NCBI RefSeq assembly: GCF_003234795.2
Contig: NZ_CP126268.1
Coordinates: forward strand, 2,356,001-2,420,000
DNA from: Curtobacterium sp. MCLR17_032
Lineage (GTDB): Bacteria; Actinomycetota; Actinomycetes; Actinomycetales; Microbacteriaceae
Reading direction: 5' to 3'
DNA length: 64,000 nucleotides
Positions 27,242 through 36,432 of the stretch are shown here, piece after piece (within the stretch, counting starts at the first letter, position 1; each line of letters opens with the position of its first letter). The notes beneath the pieces are model-generated. The model did no database searches and was not told where the DNA came from. It worked only from the letters and a program-made list of their open reading frames with translations. Both the position numbers and the translations under genes were made by a program.

Positions 27242-28644
27242 GCGTGTGCCTCGGGCTCTCCGGAGCCGGTCCCGATCTCGGGCCGGACGACGTCGCGGTC
27301 CTCGGAGCCGAGTGCCGGCCAGCGGAGCACGATGCGGGTCCCGGAGCCGGGGGCGGTCCGCAGGTCGGCTTCGCCCTCGGCGGCGGCCATCCGCTCGATG
27401 ATCGAGCGGCGGACCCCGAGGCGCTCGGCCGGCACCGCGTGCGCGTCGAACCCGGCGCCGTCGTCGGCGACCTCGACCTGGACGCTCGATCCGTCCACGA
27501 TGATCGTGAGCCACCGCGAGACGTCGTCGCCGGCGTGCTGCACGCTGTTCACGGCGGCCTGGAGCGCGGCCGAGGCGATGGCGTCCGCAGCCGAGAACGG
27601 CAGCCCCGGGCCCGTCACGGGGGCGCTCCGGACCTCGACGGGCGCGCCGAGGGACGTGACGGAGGCGACGATCCGGTCCCGCAGGACGTCGAACGGCACG
27701 ACCTGGTCCTCCCCCGGGCCGTCAGCGGCCGCGGCGGCGAGGTGGTCGATGGCGTTCCGTGCCATCCGCGCGGCGAGGGTCTTCGCGTCCGGGGTGTCCG
27801 CACGGGCGGCTGACAGCAGCGTCGTCAACACGCTGTCGTGCACGATGGCGTCCACCTGGACCCGCTCGACCTCGGTCGCGTGCTCGCGGATGGCCCGCGA
27901 GTACCGGCGGACCGCGGTGGCCTGGGCGGCGTCCACCGCAGCTGCGGCCCGGCGGAGCACCACGATGAGGACCAGCGCCGCGATGCCGAGCACCGCCGTG
28001 TAGGCACCGTCGAGGAACGCCCGCTGCAGGCTCACCCCGCCGCCGGCAGGCGAGAGCCGCAGCACGACGTAGATGATCGGCACGAGGGCGTTGTAGACCG
28101 CGGCGCGCCACGTGGCGAAGCTCAGCGAGGCGGCGATCGTCCCGACGTTGCAGAGCCACCACGGCCATGGGACCTGGTCACCCGGCAGTCCGTGGTGGAC
28201 CGTCAGCGGGAAGGTCAGCAGTGCGACGAGGAACAGCAGCGCGCAGACGGCCTGTGCCACCTGCGACCACCGCTGTGCGATCGCCGAGATCCCCACCGCG
28301 ACGAGCGAGAGCGCCATGGTGATCGCCGCTGCCGGAGCCCAGAACGCGTCGAGGTACGGCAGCTGCTTGAGGAGCCCAGGGACGTTCACCGCGCCGAATC
28401 CGATCGCGGCGATCGCCATCAGGATCGTGAAGGCCCGGTCGAGCGACGCCTGCGTGATCGTGGCGCGGACCGACCGCGACGGGTCGGCCCAGCCGGTGCC
28501 CCGGGTGTGGCCTGCGCCACCGGCCGACACGGGGCCGGTCGGCGCGGGGCCGGTCGGCACGGCGCCGATGGCAGCTGCGCCGCCCGGGGACGACGGACGC
28601 CGGGCCGCTGCGGGCCCGGCGTCCGGCGCTGCGTCAGTGGTCAC
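27238..28644 (-). CDS. Sensor histidine kinase, NarL/DesK-type
   Basis: Protein of 468 residues. The first 60 are low-complexity (Ala, Pro, Gly); six membrane segments follow (about 72-230). The DHp helix has V-H-D-S-V-L-T-T-L with likely phosphorylated H269. The ATPase domain shows the N-box A-V-N-S-V-Q-H-A, G1 V-A-D-D-G-A-G-F-D and G2 G-S-G-T-R-I-V-L. It lies 24 nt after a LuxR-type regulator and overlaps the kinase-like gene downstream. The signal is unknown; there is no extracellular sensor domain, so sensing probably occurs in the membrane. Confidence 0.88.
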   Translation of the reverse strand: MTTDAAPDAGPAAARRPSSPGGAAAIGAVPTGPAPTGPVSAGGAGHTRGTGWADPSRSVRATITQASLDRAFTILMAIAAIGFGAVNVPGLLKQLPYLDAFWAPAAAITMALSLVAVGISAIAQRWSQVAQAVCALLFLVALLTFPLTVHHGLPGDQVPWPWWLCNVGTIAASLSFATWRAAVYNALVPIIYVVLRLSPAGGGVSLQRAFLDGAYTAVLGIAALVLIVVLRRAAAAVDAAQATAVRRYSRAIREHATEVERVQVDAIVHDSVLTTLLSAARADTPDAKTLAARMARNAIDHLAAAAADGPGEDQVVPFDVLRDRIVASVTSLGAPVEVRSAPVTGPGLPFSAADAIASAALQAAVNSVQHAGDDVSRWLTIIVDGSSVQVEVADDGAGFDAHAVPAERLGVRRSIIERMAAAEGEADLRTAPGSGTRIVLRWPALGSEDRDVVRPEIGTGSGEPEAHA

Positions 28645-28668
28645 GAGGACCGTCCGACGCGCAGTTCC

Positions 28669-29394
28669 TCAGCGACCATCGCCGTCGGGGTCGATGCCGG
28701 AATCGAGCCCCGGCAGGATCCCGTCCTCGACGGCGCGCCGGAGCAGGTCGACCTTGGTCGGGGCGGGGCGACCCACCTCGACGTACTTCACGCGGATGCG
28801 GTCCAGGTACTCACGAGCGGTCGAGTACCCGATGCCGAGCTGCTGGGCCGCGAGCTTCAGCGGCAGCCCCGATGCGTACAGGTGCAGGATCTCGCGTTCG
28901 CGGCGCCCGAGCTGGGCCTTCGCGAAGTCCCGGTCGGCGTCGATGGCGCTCGCCCACTCGAGGTTGTTGAGCACGTCGCCCCGCGCCACCGTCGCGACGG
29001 CGGCCATCACGGTCTTCGTCGCGGACGACTTCGGGATGACGCCGGCAGCCCCCGCCGCCAGTGCCTCTCGGACGTTCGCGACCCGGTCGGCGATGCTGTG
29101 CACGAGGACAGCCGAGCCGGTGCCCTGCACGCCCTTGACGTTCTCGGTCACGGTCGAGCCGTCGCCCAACGACAGGTCGAGGACTACCACGTCGACCTCA
29201 CGCCCACCGAGCTGCGCGATGTACTCCGGGACGCTCGCGGCGGTGAGGACCACCTCGAACCCCTCGTTCTGACAGGCGGCCTGGATCCCCAGTCGGACGG
29301 ACTCGTGGTCGTCGACGATGGCGACCCGGACCGGCCGGGTCTCGAGACCGGCAGTCCCTGTCGTGCCGGTCGATGTGCTGGTGGTGTCTCCCAC
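28669..29394 (-). CDS. Response regulator, NarL/LuxR family
   Basis: Protein of 241 residues, GTG start. The receiver domain (about 22-145) holds V-D-D-H and the phosphoacceptor D73 in V-V-L-D-L-S-L; the C-terminal LuxR-type helix-turn-helix (about 178-230) has R-R-E-R-E-I-L-H-L-Y-A-S-G-L-P-L and I-G-Y-S-T-A-R-E-Y-L. It is first of three genes, with the kinase and the kinase-like protein after it. A TATCCT at 29452-29457 may be the operon promoter. Target genes are unknown. Confidence 0.9.
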   Translation of the reverse strand: MGDTTSTSTGTTGTAGLETRPVRVAIVDDHESVRLGIQAACQNEGFEVVLTAASVPEYIAQLGGREVDVVVLDLSLGDGSTVTENVKGVQGTGSAVLVHSIADRVANVREALAAGAAGVIPKSSATKTVMAAVATVARGDVLNNLEWASAIDADRDFAKAQLGRREREILHLYASGLPLKLAAQQLGIGYSTAREYLDRIRVKYVEVGRPAPTKVDLLRRAVEDGILPGLDSGIDPDGDGR

Positions 29395-29451
29395 GGTTGC
29401 CTCTCGTTCCGACGACGCGCCGGGCCCTGATCCCGGTTGCCGTCGTCACCC

Positions 29452-29457
29452 AGGATA
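29452..29457 (-). promoter_or_regulatory. Candidate promoter (-10 TATCCT) of the two-component operon
   Basis: Minus-strand TATCCT lies about 58 nt upstream of the response-regulator GTG, in the 127-nt gap after the convergently placed methyltransferase end. A CTGACC about 9 nt further upstream is too close for a normal -35. Confidence 0.35.
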
Positions 29458-29521
29458 CCCAGGTCAGCCTCAGCTTCGTACCCCGCTGCGGAACCCGACG
29501 GGGGCGACCACCCGCCGGAGC

Positions 29522-30781
29522 TCAGCCGACCGGCACCAGCCGTGCCACAGCCTCCAGGTGGTGCGTGTGCGGGAACAGATCGAAGGCGCGGAGGGCCTCC
29601 AGGCGGTACCCGAGGTCGGCGAACGTCGCGACGTCGCGGGCCAGGGCGACGGGGTCGCAGGCCACGTAGACGACCTGCGCCGGCTGCAGTGCCGCGATCG
29701 ACACGACGACCTCGCGCCCGGCCCCGGACCGCGGCGGGTCGAGCACGATCGTGCCGGCCCGGAAGCGGTCGCGCTCCGGACGGGAGGCCGACTCGACCGT
29801 GCGGGACAGCCACCGGTCGACACGGCCCGTCTCGGCACGCGCGCCGATCCACTCGGACAGGTTCTCGAGTGCGTGCTCGGTCGCGCGGGTCGCGCTCTCG
29901 ACGCTCGTCACGCGGGCGCGGGGTCCGACGACGTCGGCGAGGGCGGCGGCGAGCAGACCGACGCCACCGTAGAGGTCCAGGTGCTGGCCCTCCGGGTCGA
30001 GCCGGTCGCGGTCGACCAGGTCCTGCACGGCCGCGGTGAGGACGGCCGGCGCCTGGCGGTGGACCTGCCAGAAGCCGTCGTCGTCGACCGCGAACGTCCG
30101 CTCGCCGACGACCTCCTGCACGACGGTGGGGCGCTGCGCGTCGATGACCAGTCGGGCGCCGCCGGAGCCGCTCGGGCTGAGGACGTCGACGACCTCGGCA
30201 CCGGGCATCGAGCCGCGGCCGAGCGGTGCCGAGCCCTGCACGGTCGCGGTGGCCAGTGGCAGCGACGTGACCGGGACGACGGTGTGCGACCGCGCGGCGA
30301 ACGGTCCGGGCGTGCCGTCGGCGTCGACGTGCAGGCGGATCCGGGTGCGCCAGCCGAGGCCGTTCGCCTCGTCGTCGCCGGGCGCGGCCTCGACCACGAC
30401 CGGCGCGCCGAGCACGGCGTCCAGGTCGATCTTGCCGAAGCGGGAGAACGAGTCGACCAGCACGTCGCGCTTGAGGGTCCGCTGGTGGGCCAGGGCGATG
30501 TGCCCGAACTCGGCGCCACCCGGACGGACCGCGGGGTCCCGGTCGAGGCCGGCCTCGGGCCAGACGTGGTCCACCCGGTGTTCGCTCGGTTCGAGGACCT
30601 GCACGGTGTCGGCACGCCAGAACGACTTCTTCCGGTCCTCCGTCACCCGGGCCACGACCCGCTCTCCGGGGATCGCGTCCGTGACGAACACCACGCGCCC
30701 CTCGTGCCGTGCCACCGAGATGCCGCCGTGGGCGATCCCGGTGACGTCGAGTTCGAGCAGTGTGCCGACGGATTCACCCAT
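29522..30781 (-). CDS. TrmA/RumA-type class I SAM-dependent RNA methyltransferase
   Basis: Protein of 419 residues: N-terminal TRAM-type OB domain ([15 protein letters not shown] near residue 6), then a Rossmann methyltransferase domain with D-L-Y-G-G-V-G-L-L and D-P-P-R-S-G-A-G, and a C-terminal catalytic cysteine in [13 protein letters not shown]. It fits 5-methyluridine methyltransferases of rRNA or tRNA. The four cysteines that bind an Fe-S cluster in E. coli RumA are missing here (R-P-G-G-A-E at that place), as in several actinobacterial members. Divergent from maf. Confidence 0.88.
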   Translation of the reverse strand: MGESVGTLLELDVTGIAHGGISVARHEGRVVFVTDAIPGERVVARVTEDRKKSFWRADTVQVLEPSEHRVDHVWPEAGLDRDPAVRPGGAEFGHIALAHQRTLKRDVLVDSFSRFGKIDLDAVLGAPVVVEAAPGDDEANGLGWRTRIRLHVDADGTPGPFAARSHTVVPVTSLPLATATVQGSAPLGRGSMPGAEVVDVLSPSGSGGARLVIDAQRPTVVQEVVGERTFAVDDDGFWQVHRQAPAVLTAAVQDLVDRDRLDPEGQHLDLYGGVGLLAAALADVVGPRARVTSVESATRATEHALENLSEWIGARAETGRVDRWLSRTVESASRPERDRFRAGTIVLDPPRSGAGREVVVSIAALQPAQVVYVACDPVALARDVATFADLGYRLEALRAFDLFPHTHHLEAVARLVPVG

Positions 30782-30795
30782 GGTTCGATGTTCCC

Positions 30796-31608
30796 ATGCG
30801 TCTGTACCTCGCGAGCACCTCCCCCGCCCGTCGCGCCCTGTTGTCGCAGTCCGGGATCGAGCCGGTGCTCGTCTCGCCGGGGGTCGACGAGGACGCCGCG
30901 GCCGCCGCCGAGCGGGACCGTCTGGGTCGCGAGCTGACCGGTCCGGAGCTCGTGGCGCTGCTGGCGGTGGCGAAGGCGACGGCGGTCGCGGACGGCCTCG
31001 TCGGGCTCGCTGACGAGTCCGGCCTCGACGGCATCGTCTTCGGCGGCGACTCGGCCTTCGAGGTCGACGGCGTCCTCTACGGCAAGCCCCACGACCCCGA
31101 GGTCGCCCGGCAGCGGTGGCGGCAGATGCTCGCCGCCGGCGGCGGCACGCTGTGGAGCGGACACTGCGTCATCGACCGGCGCGTCATCGACGGTCGCGCA
31201 GGCGTCCGCTCCGTCGCCCGCTCCGTCGACGAGACGACCGCCCCGGGGACGGGAGGCGCGGTGCGGGCCGGAGACGAGCCTCCCGTCCGTCCCGTGGGTG
31301 CGCTCGCACTCGGCCCCGTCGCGCCCGGTGGGTCGGCGCTCGTCGTGGACGGCGACCGGGTGGTCGCGGTGGACAGCGCGGTGCTGACGTTCGCCGACGA
31401 CATGACGCCAGCGGAGATCGACGCGTACGTCGCGACCGGTGAGCCGCTCGAGGTGGCCGGCGCGTTCACGATCGACGGGCGCGCCGCGGCCTTCATCACG
31501 CGCATCGACGGTGCCCCCTCGGCCGTCGTCGGCCTGTCGCTGCCGGTCCTGCGTTCGATGCTGCTGCGGGGGTTCGGCATCGCCTGGCACGACCTCTGGG
31601 CGCAGTAG
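30796..31608 (+). CDS. maf: Maf-family nucleotide pyrophosphatase with enlarged loop
   Basis: Maf proteins hydrolyse non-standard or modified nucleoside triphosphates and have been tied to septum control. The start [11 protein letters not shown], the G-G-D-S-A-F-E segment (D85 as likely base) and [10 protein letters not shown] identify it. At 270 residues it is about 60 longer than typical: between the C-V-I-D strand (about 124) and S-A-V-L-T-F (about 195) there is a Gly/Ala/Pro/Asp-rich insert containing a copy of a dispersed palindromic repeat (residues about 151-166). The C-terminal A-G-A-F and V-V-G-L-S-L motifs are intact, so the reading frame has been kept. Confidence 0.88.
   Translation: MRLYLASTSPARRALLSQSGIEPVLVSPGVDEDAAAAAERDRLGRELTGPELVALLAVAKATAVADGLVGLADESGLDGIVFGGDSAFEVDGVLYGKPHDPEVARQRWRQMLAAGGGTLWSGHCVIDRRVIDGRAGVRSVARSVDETTAPGTGGAVRAGDEPPVRPVGALALGPVAPGGSALVVDGDRVVAVDSAVLTFADDMTPAEIDAYVATGEPLEVAGAFTIDGRAAAFITRIDGAPSAVVGLSLPVLRSMLLRGFGIAWHDLWAQ
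31247..31294. repeat. Copy of the GACGGGAGGC palindrome inside maf
   Basis: GGACGGGAGGC (31247-31257) and GCCTCCCGTCC (31278-31288) form inverted arms around a 20-nt loop. The left 17 nt (31248-31264) are identical to the copy at 12996, and GCCTCCCGTCCGTC at the right end is shared by all three copies. It is read in frame within Maf. Confidence 0.7.
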
Positions 31609-31692
31609 TCGGATCCGCTCGCTGTAGACATCCACCTGCTGCCCACGGTGTTTCTTGTGGACGGCGGTCAAAACAGGACCTCGGCACACGAA

Positions 31693-31698
31693 TACGCT
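31693..31698 (+). promoter_or_regulatory. Likely near-leaderless promoter of the biotin carboxylase gene (-10 TACGCT)
   Basis: TACGCT ends 8 nt before the ATG at 31707 in a 98-nt gap after maf. No purine-rich ribosome site precedes the ATG. Confidence 0.5.
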
Positions 31699-31706
31699 GA
31701 TGTTCC

Positions 31707-33482
31707 ATGCCCCGCATCAGCAAGGTCCTCATCGCGAACCGCGGCGAGATCGCCGTCCGCATCATCCGAGCGGCCCGCGACGCGGGCAAGGCCTCGGTGG
31801 CGGTCTACGCCGACCAGGACCGTGACGCCCAGCACGCCCGCCTCGCCGACGAGGCCTACGCGCTGAACGGCACCACGAGCGCCGACACCTACCTGGTCAT
31901 CGAGAAGATCATCTCCGTCGCCCGACGGTCCGGCGCCGACGCCGTGCACCCCGGGTACGGCTTCCTCGCCGAGAACGCCGACTTCGCCCGCGCCGTGATC
32001 GACGCCGGGCTGACCTGGATCGGCCCGTCGCCCGACTCGATCGAGCGCCTCGGCGACAAGGTCTCCGCGCGGCACGTGGCCGAGAAGGTCGGCGCGCCGC
32101 TCGCCCCCGGCACCATCGAGCCCGTGCAGGACGTGTCCGAGGTCATCGACTTCGTCGACCAGGTCGGACTGCCCGTCGCGATCAAGGCCGCCTTCGGTGG
32201 CGGTGGTCGTGGGCTCAAGGTCGTTCGCTCGCGCGAGCAGGTCGAGGAGCTGTTCGAGTCCGCCACGCGCGAGGCCATCGCCGCGTTCGGGCGTGGCGAG
32301 TGCTTCGTCGAGAAGTACCTGGACAAGCCGCGGCACGTCGAGACCCAGTGCCTCGCCGACGAGCACGGCAACGTCGTCGTCGTCTCGACGCGTGACTGCT
32401 CGCTGCAGCGCCGCCACCAGAAGCTCGTCGAAGAGGCACCCGCGCCGTACCTGACCGAGGCGCAGCAGACGCTGCTCTACGAGTCGTCCAAGGCGATCCT
32501 CCGCGAGGTCGGCTACGTCGGTGCCGGCACCTGCGAGTTCCTCATCGGCGCCGACGGCACGGTCTCGTTCCTCGAGGTCAACACGCGTCTGCAGGTCGAG
32601 CACTGTGTCTCCGAAGAGGTCACCGGCATCGACCTGGTGCGCGAGCAGTTCCGCATCGCCGAGGGCGGCACGCTCGACTACGCGGACCCGACCCCGCGCG
32701 GCCACTCGTTCGAGTTCCGCATCAACGGCGAGGACCCGGGCCGCAACTTCTTCCCCGCACCGGGCCCCGTGCACGTCTTCAACGCGCCGTCCGGTCCGGG
32801 CGTCCGCGTCGACTCCGGTGTGGTCTCCGGCGACGTCGTCTCCGGCTCGTTCGACTCGATGCTCGCGAAGCTCATCGTCACCGGCTCGACCCGTGCAGAG
32901 GCACTCGAGCGCTCGCGCCGTGCCCTCGCCGAGTTCGAGGTCGCCGGCCTGCCGACCGTCATCCCGTTCCACCGCGCGGTCGTCGCGGACCCGGCGTTCG
33001 CCACGTCCGACGACGAGCCGTTCAGCATCTACACGCAGTGGATCGAGACCGACTTCGTCAACGACATCCCGGCGTGGAGCGGCTCCCCCGAGGAACTGCC
33101 GGCCCCGGCGTCCCGCGACACGGTCGTCGTCGAGGTCCAGGGCAAGCGCATCGAGGTGACCATGCCCGCCGTCGTCGGTGGCGGTGCCGCGGGTGCCCGC
33201 CGCCCGGCCGGGCCGTCTGCTCCGCCGAAGCGTCGGTCCTCCGGCGTCAAGGGCGGCCGTGCTGCCTCGGGCTCCTCGGTCGCGTCGCCCATGCAGGCCA
33301 CCGTGGTGAAGCTCGCGGTCGCCGAGGGTGACACCGTCGTGAAGGGCGACCTGCTCGTCGTCCTCGAGGCCATGAAGATGGAGCAGCCCGTCCAGGCGCA
33401 CAAGGACGGCGTCGTCACGGGGCTGAACGCCCCCGTCGGCCAGACCGTCTCGTCCGGCCACGTCCTGCTCGAGCTCGCGTAG
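31707..33482 (+). CDS. Acyl-CoA carboxylase alpha subunit (biotin carboxylase + BCCP)
   Basis: Protein of 591 residues joining biotin carboxylase and biotin carrier. N-terminal [23 protein letters not shown]; the ATP-grasp loop [21 protein letters not shown] basic linker leads to the biotinyl domain with E-A-M-K-M-E-Q-P, whose Lys is biotinylated by BirA (23001-23804). Partner subunits are at 23879-25722. Actinobacteria share this alpha subunit among several beta subunits, which may explain why it is transcribed separately. Confidence 0.95.
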   Translation: MPRISKVLIANRGEIAVRIIRAARDAGKASVAVYADQDRDAQHARLADEAYALNGTTSADTYLVIEKIISVARRSGADAVHPGYGFLAENADFARAVIDAGLTWIGPSPDSIERLGDKVSARHVAEKVGAPLAPGTIEPVQDVSEVIDFVDQVGLPVAIKAAFGGGGRGLKVVRSREQVEELFESATREAIAAFGRGECFVEKYLDKPRHVETQCLADEHGNVVVVSTRDCSLQRRHQKLVEEAPAPYLTEAQQTLLYESSKAILREVGYVGAGTCEFLIGADGTVSFLEVNTRLQVEHCVSEEVTGIDLVREQFRIAEGGTLDYADPTPRGHSFEFRINGEDPGRNFFPAPGPVHVFNAPSGPGVRVDSGVVSGDVVSGSFDSMLAKLIVTGSTRAEALERSRRALAEFEVAGLPTVIPFHRAVVADPAFATSDDEPFSIYTQWIETDFVNDIPAWSGSPEELPAPASRDTVVVEVQGKRIEVTMPAVVGGGAAGARRPAGPSAPPKRRSSGVKGGRAASGSSVASPMQATVVKLAVAEGDTVVKGDLLVVLEAMKMEQPVQAHKDGVVTGLNAPVGQTVSSGHVLLELA

Positions 33483-33533
33483 GGCGGCCGGCGCGCCTGG
33501 CCGCCGCGCCCGCCGCCCGGCGCCGATCGGCTC

Positions 33534-33595
33534 CGCACAACAGCAACCGCCCCGAACCACGGCTTCCCGTGGTTCGGGGCGGTTTCCGTTGTGCG
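33534..33595. terminator. Long hairpin with outer arms CGCACAAC/GTTGTGCG
   Basis: An 18-bp perfect inner stem (33545-33562 with 33567-33584, loop CTTC) and an 8-bp outer stem (33534-33541 with 33588-33595) are separated by a 3-nt internal mismatch. It lies between the convergent carboxylase alpha gene and the AbiEi-like gene and can end both. A related hairpin lies at 34679-34738. Confidence 0.75.
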
Positions 33596-33618
33596 ACGCC
33601 AGCTGACGCCGGCCGGTG

Positions 33619-34569
33619 TCAGCGGATCCGGCGGAAGCGCCGGGCCTCGAGCGGGAGGCCCGTCCCCAGCAGCAGCGCACGGAGCCGAGCCGGGTCCTGC
33701 GTCTCGGGCCAGCCGAAGCGGCCGACCTGACGGACGTCCGGCACCCGGCGGAGTCGGTCCTCGCGGCGCTTCTCCTGGAGGAGGACGTCCTCGGCGGTGA
33801 GGCCGGCCGCGCGCATCGCCGGGTCCCGGTACTTGGCCGCACCGTCGAACTCGAGGACGATGCCGTGGTCGGGGAACCAGAAGTCGACCCGCGCCACGAA
33901 GCCGGCGGCATCGCGGAACTCCGCCTGCAGTTCCGGCCGCGGCGCTCCGAGTTCGTCGAGCGCCACCCGGGCGACCGACTCCCCCACCGATCCACTGCGG
34001 GCGTCGGCGAAGTCGATCGCGAACCGCGCCCGATCACGGCCGTGCACGGCGCTCGAGGCATCGAGTCGTGCGCGGAGTGCCGCTCGGTCGACACCGCGGT
34101 GGAGCGCGACGTCGAGGACGGGCACGGAGCGCCGGAGCTCCTGCGTCAGCGCGATGTCGACGACGGTGCTGGACAGGTCCGACACCGCCCGCCCCGAGAG
34201 CGTCCGGGCGAGGCGCATCGGGCGGTTCTTACCGGGGTGCTTCCGCAGCAGCCGGAGGGACTGGGACGTCTCGCGCTCGGGGTCGATCACGTCGACGACC
34301 TCGGGGAACTCGCCGCTCCAGGGCAGCCCGTGCAGTGCGAGGGCGGACACGTGCGAGAGGACCAGACGCGGAGCGACCAGCTCGTCGATCGCGTCGATCC
34401 GCGCGAGGTGTCGGACCCGCGCGTCCGCCGCCCGCCAGCGATCGGCGTCGACGAACCGGCCGGGTGCGAGCCGGACGAGGGCACCCCGGTCGGCCGCTGC
34501 CGCGAGGTCCCGGCCCCGCCGGCCGGTGGGGTCGGCACTCCCGCCCCTGATGATCTCCAGTCGTTGCAT
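33619..34569 (-). CDS. AbiEi-like antitoxin-domain protein with DUF559/endonuclease-like C-terminus
   Basis: Protein of 316 residues. Residues about 18-55 resemble the AbiEi wing-helix start (R-G-R-D-L-A-A-A-A-D-R-G-A-L-V-R-L-A-P-G-R-F). The C-terminal part has V-D-F-W-F-P-D-H-G-I-V-L-E-F-D-G-A-A-K-Y, the D...E-x-D-G-x-x-K layout of DUF559/Vsr-like nucleases. ATG 34569 has GGAAG 8 nt upstream. Type IV antitoxins of this class usually pair with AbiEii nucleotidyltransferases; none is present. It is flanked on both sides by similar hairpins, hinting that it moved as a unit. Function is inferred and uncertain. Confidence 0.65.
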   Translation of the reverse strand: MQRLEIIRGGSADPTGRRGRDLAAAADRGALVRLAPGRFVDADRWRAADARVRHLARIDAIDELVAPRLVLSHVSALALHGLPWSGEFPEVVDVIDPERETSQSLRLLRKHPGKNRPMRLARTLSGRAVSDLSSTVVDIALTQELRRSVPVLDVALHRGVDRAALRARLDASSAVHGRDRARFAIDFADARSGSVGESVARVALDELGAPRPELQAEFRDAAGFVARVDFWFPDHGIVLEFDGAAKYRDPAMRAAGLTAEDVLLQEKRREDRLRRVPDVRQVGRFGWPETQDPARLRALLLGTGLPLEARRFRRIR

Positions 34570-34678
34570 GTCGGCAGCTTCCGGCAGGACCACGGTGCCT
34601 GCGCGGCTCTTCCTGCCTGCTGTGGACAGCCTCCCGGCCGACCCCAGTCGTGCAGGAGTGCCGGTTCCGACGGGCGCA

Positions 34679-34738
34679 GCACAACGAGAACCCGCTCGAA
34701 CCGCGGCATGCAGCGGTTCGAGCGGGTTCCTGTTGTGC
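34679..34738. terminator. Second long hairpin with outer arms GCACAAC/GTTGTGC
   Basis: Inner stem AACCCGCTCGAACCGC (34689-34704) with its exact complement (34713-34728), loop 8 nt, and outer 7-bp stem (34679-34685 with 34732-34738). It shares outer arms and a C-C-G-C...C-G-A-A-C-C core with the 33534 hairpin. It follows the minus-strand mutase gene, whose message it can end. Confidence 0.75.
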
Positions 34739-34800
34739 GCAGCCGGTCGGCGCCGGCGGGCGGCGGCGGCGCCGGCGACGGCCGCGGCCGCGGGCGCGCC

Positions 34801-36432
34801 CTACGAGACCAAGGGGCGGACGGCGGCGGCCAGGCGGTCGGCCAGGGCCGACGCCTCGGCGGGCGTGGCCGCCACGGTGTCGATGTAGACCTTCACCTTC
34901 GGCTCGGTGCCGCTCGGGCGGACGATGACCCGGGCACCGCCCTCGAGGTCGAAGCGCAGGATGTCCGACGGCGGGAACCCCTCCACCCCGTCGAGGAAGT
35001 CCGTCACGGACGCGATCGCGACACCGCCGAGCTCCGTCGGCGTGGCGGTCCGGAGCGAGGCCATGATCTCGCCGATGCGCGACAGGTCGTCCACCCGCGT
35101 CGCGACCTGCCCGGACGCGAACGCCCCGAACCGCTCGGCGAAGGCGTCGAGCTGGTCCGCGATGGTCTTGCCCTCGGCCGCCAGCTCGGTCGCGAGCGAC
35201 AGCAGCTCGAGTGCGGCGGAGATGCCGTCCTTGTCGCGGATCACCTGCGGGTCGACCAGGTAGCCGAGCGCCTCTTCGTACCCGAACAGCAGGTCCGGCA
35301 CGCGCGACACCCACTTGAACCCGGTCAGCGTGTCCCGGTGCCCGAGCCCGTACTGCTCGGCGACCCGGGCGAGGGCCGGCGAGCTGACGATCGACGCGGC
35401 GAGCACCCCGGTCACGCCGGCGTCGGCTGCACGAGCGGCGGCGCGCCAGCCGAGGAGCCAGCCGACCTCGTTGCCGGCGAGACGTCGGTACGAGCCGGAG
35501 CCGTCCGGGATCGCGAGAGCCAGACGGTCGGCGTCGGGGTCGTTGGCGATCACCAGGTCGGCGCCGACCGCGACACCGCGGGCGATCGCCAGGTCCATCG
35601 CGCCCGGCTCCTCCGGGTTCGGGAACGAGACCGTCGGGAACGCGCCGTCCGGCTCGATCTGCTCCGGCACGACGGCCGGCTCACGGAACCCGGCCTGCGC
35701 GAAGACCGCGCGGGCGGTCTCCCACCCGACGCCGTGCATGGCCGTGTAGACGACGGACGGCTGCGCGTCGGCCGGGAGGGCCGGGGCCGGCACCGTCGCG
35801 GCCGTCGCGTCCACGTACGCCTGGACGAGCGACGCGTCGGCGACGGTGTAGTCCGTCGCCCGTTCGAGCGAGCGGATGTCGCCCGCTGCGACGTCGTCGA
35901 TGGCCGCAGCGATCTCGCCGTCGACCGGCGGCACGATCTGCGAGCCCTCGTCGTCGCCGCCGAGGTAGACCTTGTACCCGTTGTCCCGCGGCGGGTTGTG
36001 GCTGGCGGTCACCATGACGCCCGCGCCGACGCCGAGGTGCCGGACGGCGAACGCGACGAGCGGTGTCGGCAGCGCCGAGGGCAGCAGCGTGACGTCGAGG
36101 CCGAGGCCCCGCATGACCTCGGCGGAGTCGCGAGCGAAGACGTCCGAGTTGACCCGTCCGTCGTACCCGATGACGACGCTGCGGTCACGCCCGGAGTCGA
36201 TGAGGAAGCGGGCCAGCCCCGCGGCGGCCTGCGTCACGACGACCCGGTTCATCCGCAGGGGGCCGGCGCCGAGTTCGGCACGGAGCCCGGCGGTGCCGAA
36301 CTGCAGCCGGCCGGCGAACCGGGCGTCGAGTTCCTCGGTGTCCCCCGCGTCGACGAGCCGCTGCAGCTCGGCGCGGGTCTCGTCGTCGGGGTCCTGCTCG
36401 ATCCAGGCCAGGGCGGTGTCGACGACGCTCAC
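34801..36432 (-). CDS. Phospho-sugar mutase (PGM2/PMM-like; possible phosphopentomutase)
   Basis: Alpha-D-phosphohexomutase of 543 residues. R-L-Q-F-G-T-A-G-L-R near residue 42, T-A-S-H-N-P-P-R-D-N-G-Y-K with the phosphoserine (S in S-H-N-P), the D-P-D-A-D-R metal loop, and R-P-S-G-T-E-P-K-V-K near the C-terminus are intact. The GTG start overlaps the PNP stop by 4 nt. In nucleoside salvage, enzymes of this type can isomerise ribose-1-phosphate to ribose-5-phosphate; the coupling with PNP supports that over mannose or glucose work, though ManC at 51 kb also needs mannose-1-phosphate. Confidence 0.88.
   Translation of the reverse strand: MSVVDTALAWIEQDPDDETRAELQRLVDAGDTEELDARFAGRLQFGTAGLRAELGAGPLRMNRVVVTQAAAGLARFLIDSGRDRSVVIGYDGRVNSDVFARDSAEVMRGLGLDVTLLPSALPTPLVAFAVRHLGVGAGVMVTASHNPPRDNGYKVYLGGDDEGSQIVPPVDGEIAAAIDDVAAGDIRSLERATDYTVADASLVQAYVDATAATVPAPALPADAQPSVVYTAMHGVGWETARAVFAQAGFREPAVVPEQIEPDGAFPTVSFPNPEEPGAMDLAIARGVAVGADLVIANDPDADRLALAIPDGSGSYRRLAGNEVGWLLGWRAAARAADAGVTGVLAASIVSSPALARVAEQYGLGHRDTLTGFKWVSRVPDLLFGYEEALGYLVDPQVIRDKDGISAALELLSLATELAAEGKTIADQLDAFAERFGAFASGQVATRVDDLSRIGEIMASLRTATPTELGGVAIASVTDFLDGVEGFPPSDILRFDLEGGARVIVRPSGTEPKVKVYIDTVAATPAEASALADRLAAAVRPLVS

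Noticed and set aside
29522..30781. Missing Fe-S cysteines in the RNA methyltransferase as loss of function
   Set aside because: The catalytic cysteine and SAM motifs are intact, and members without the cluster are known among related enzymes, so inactivity is not supported.
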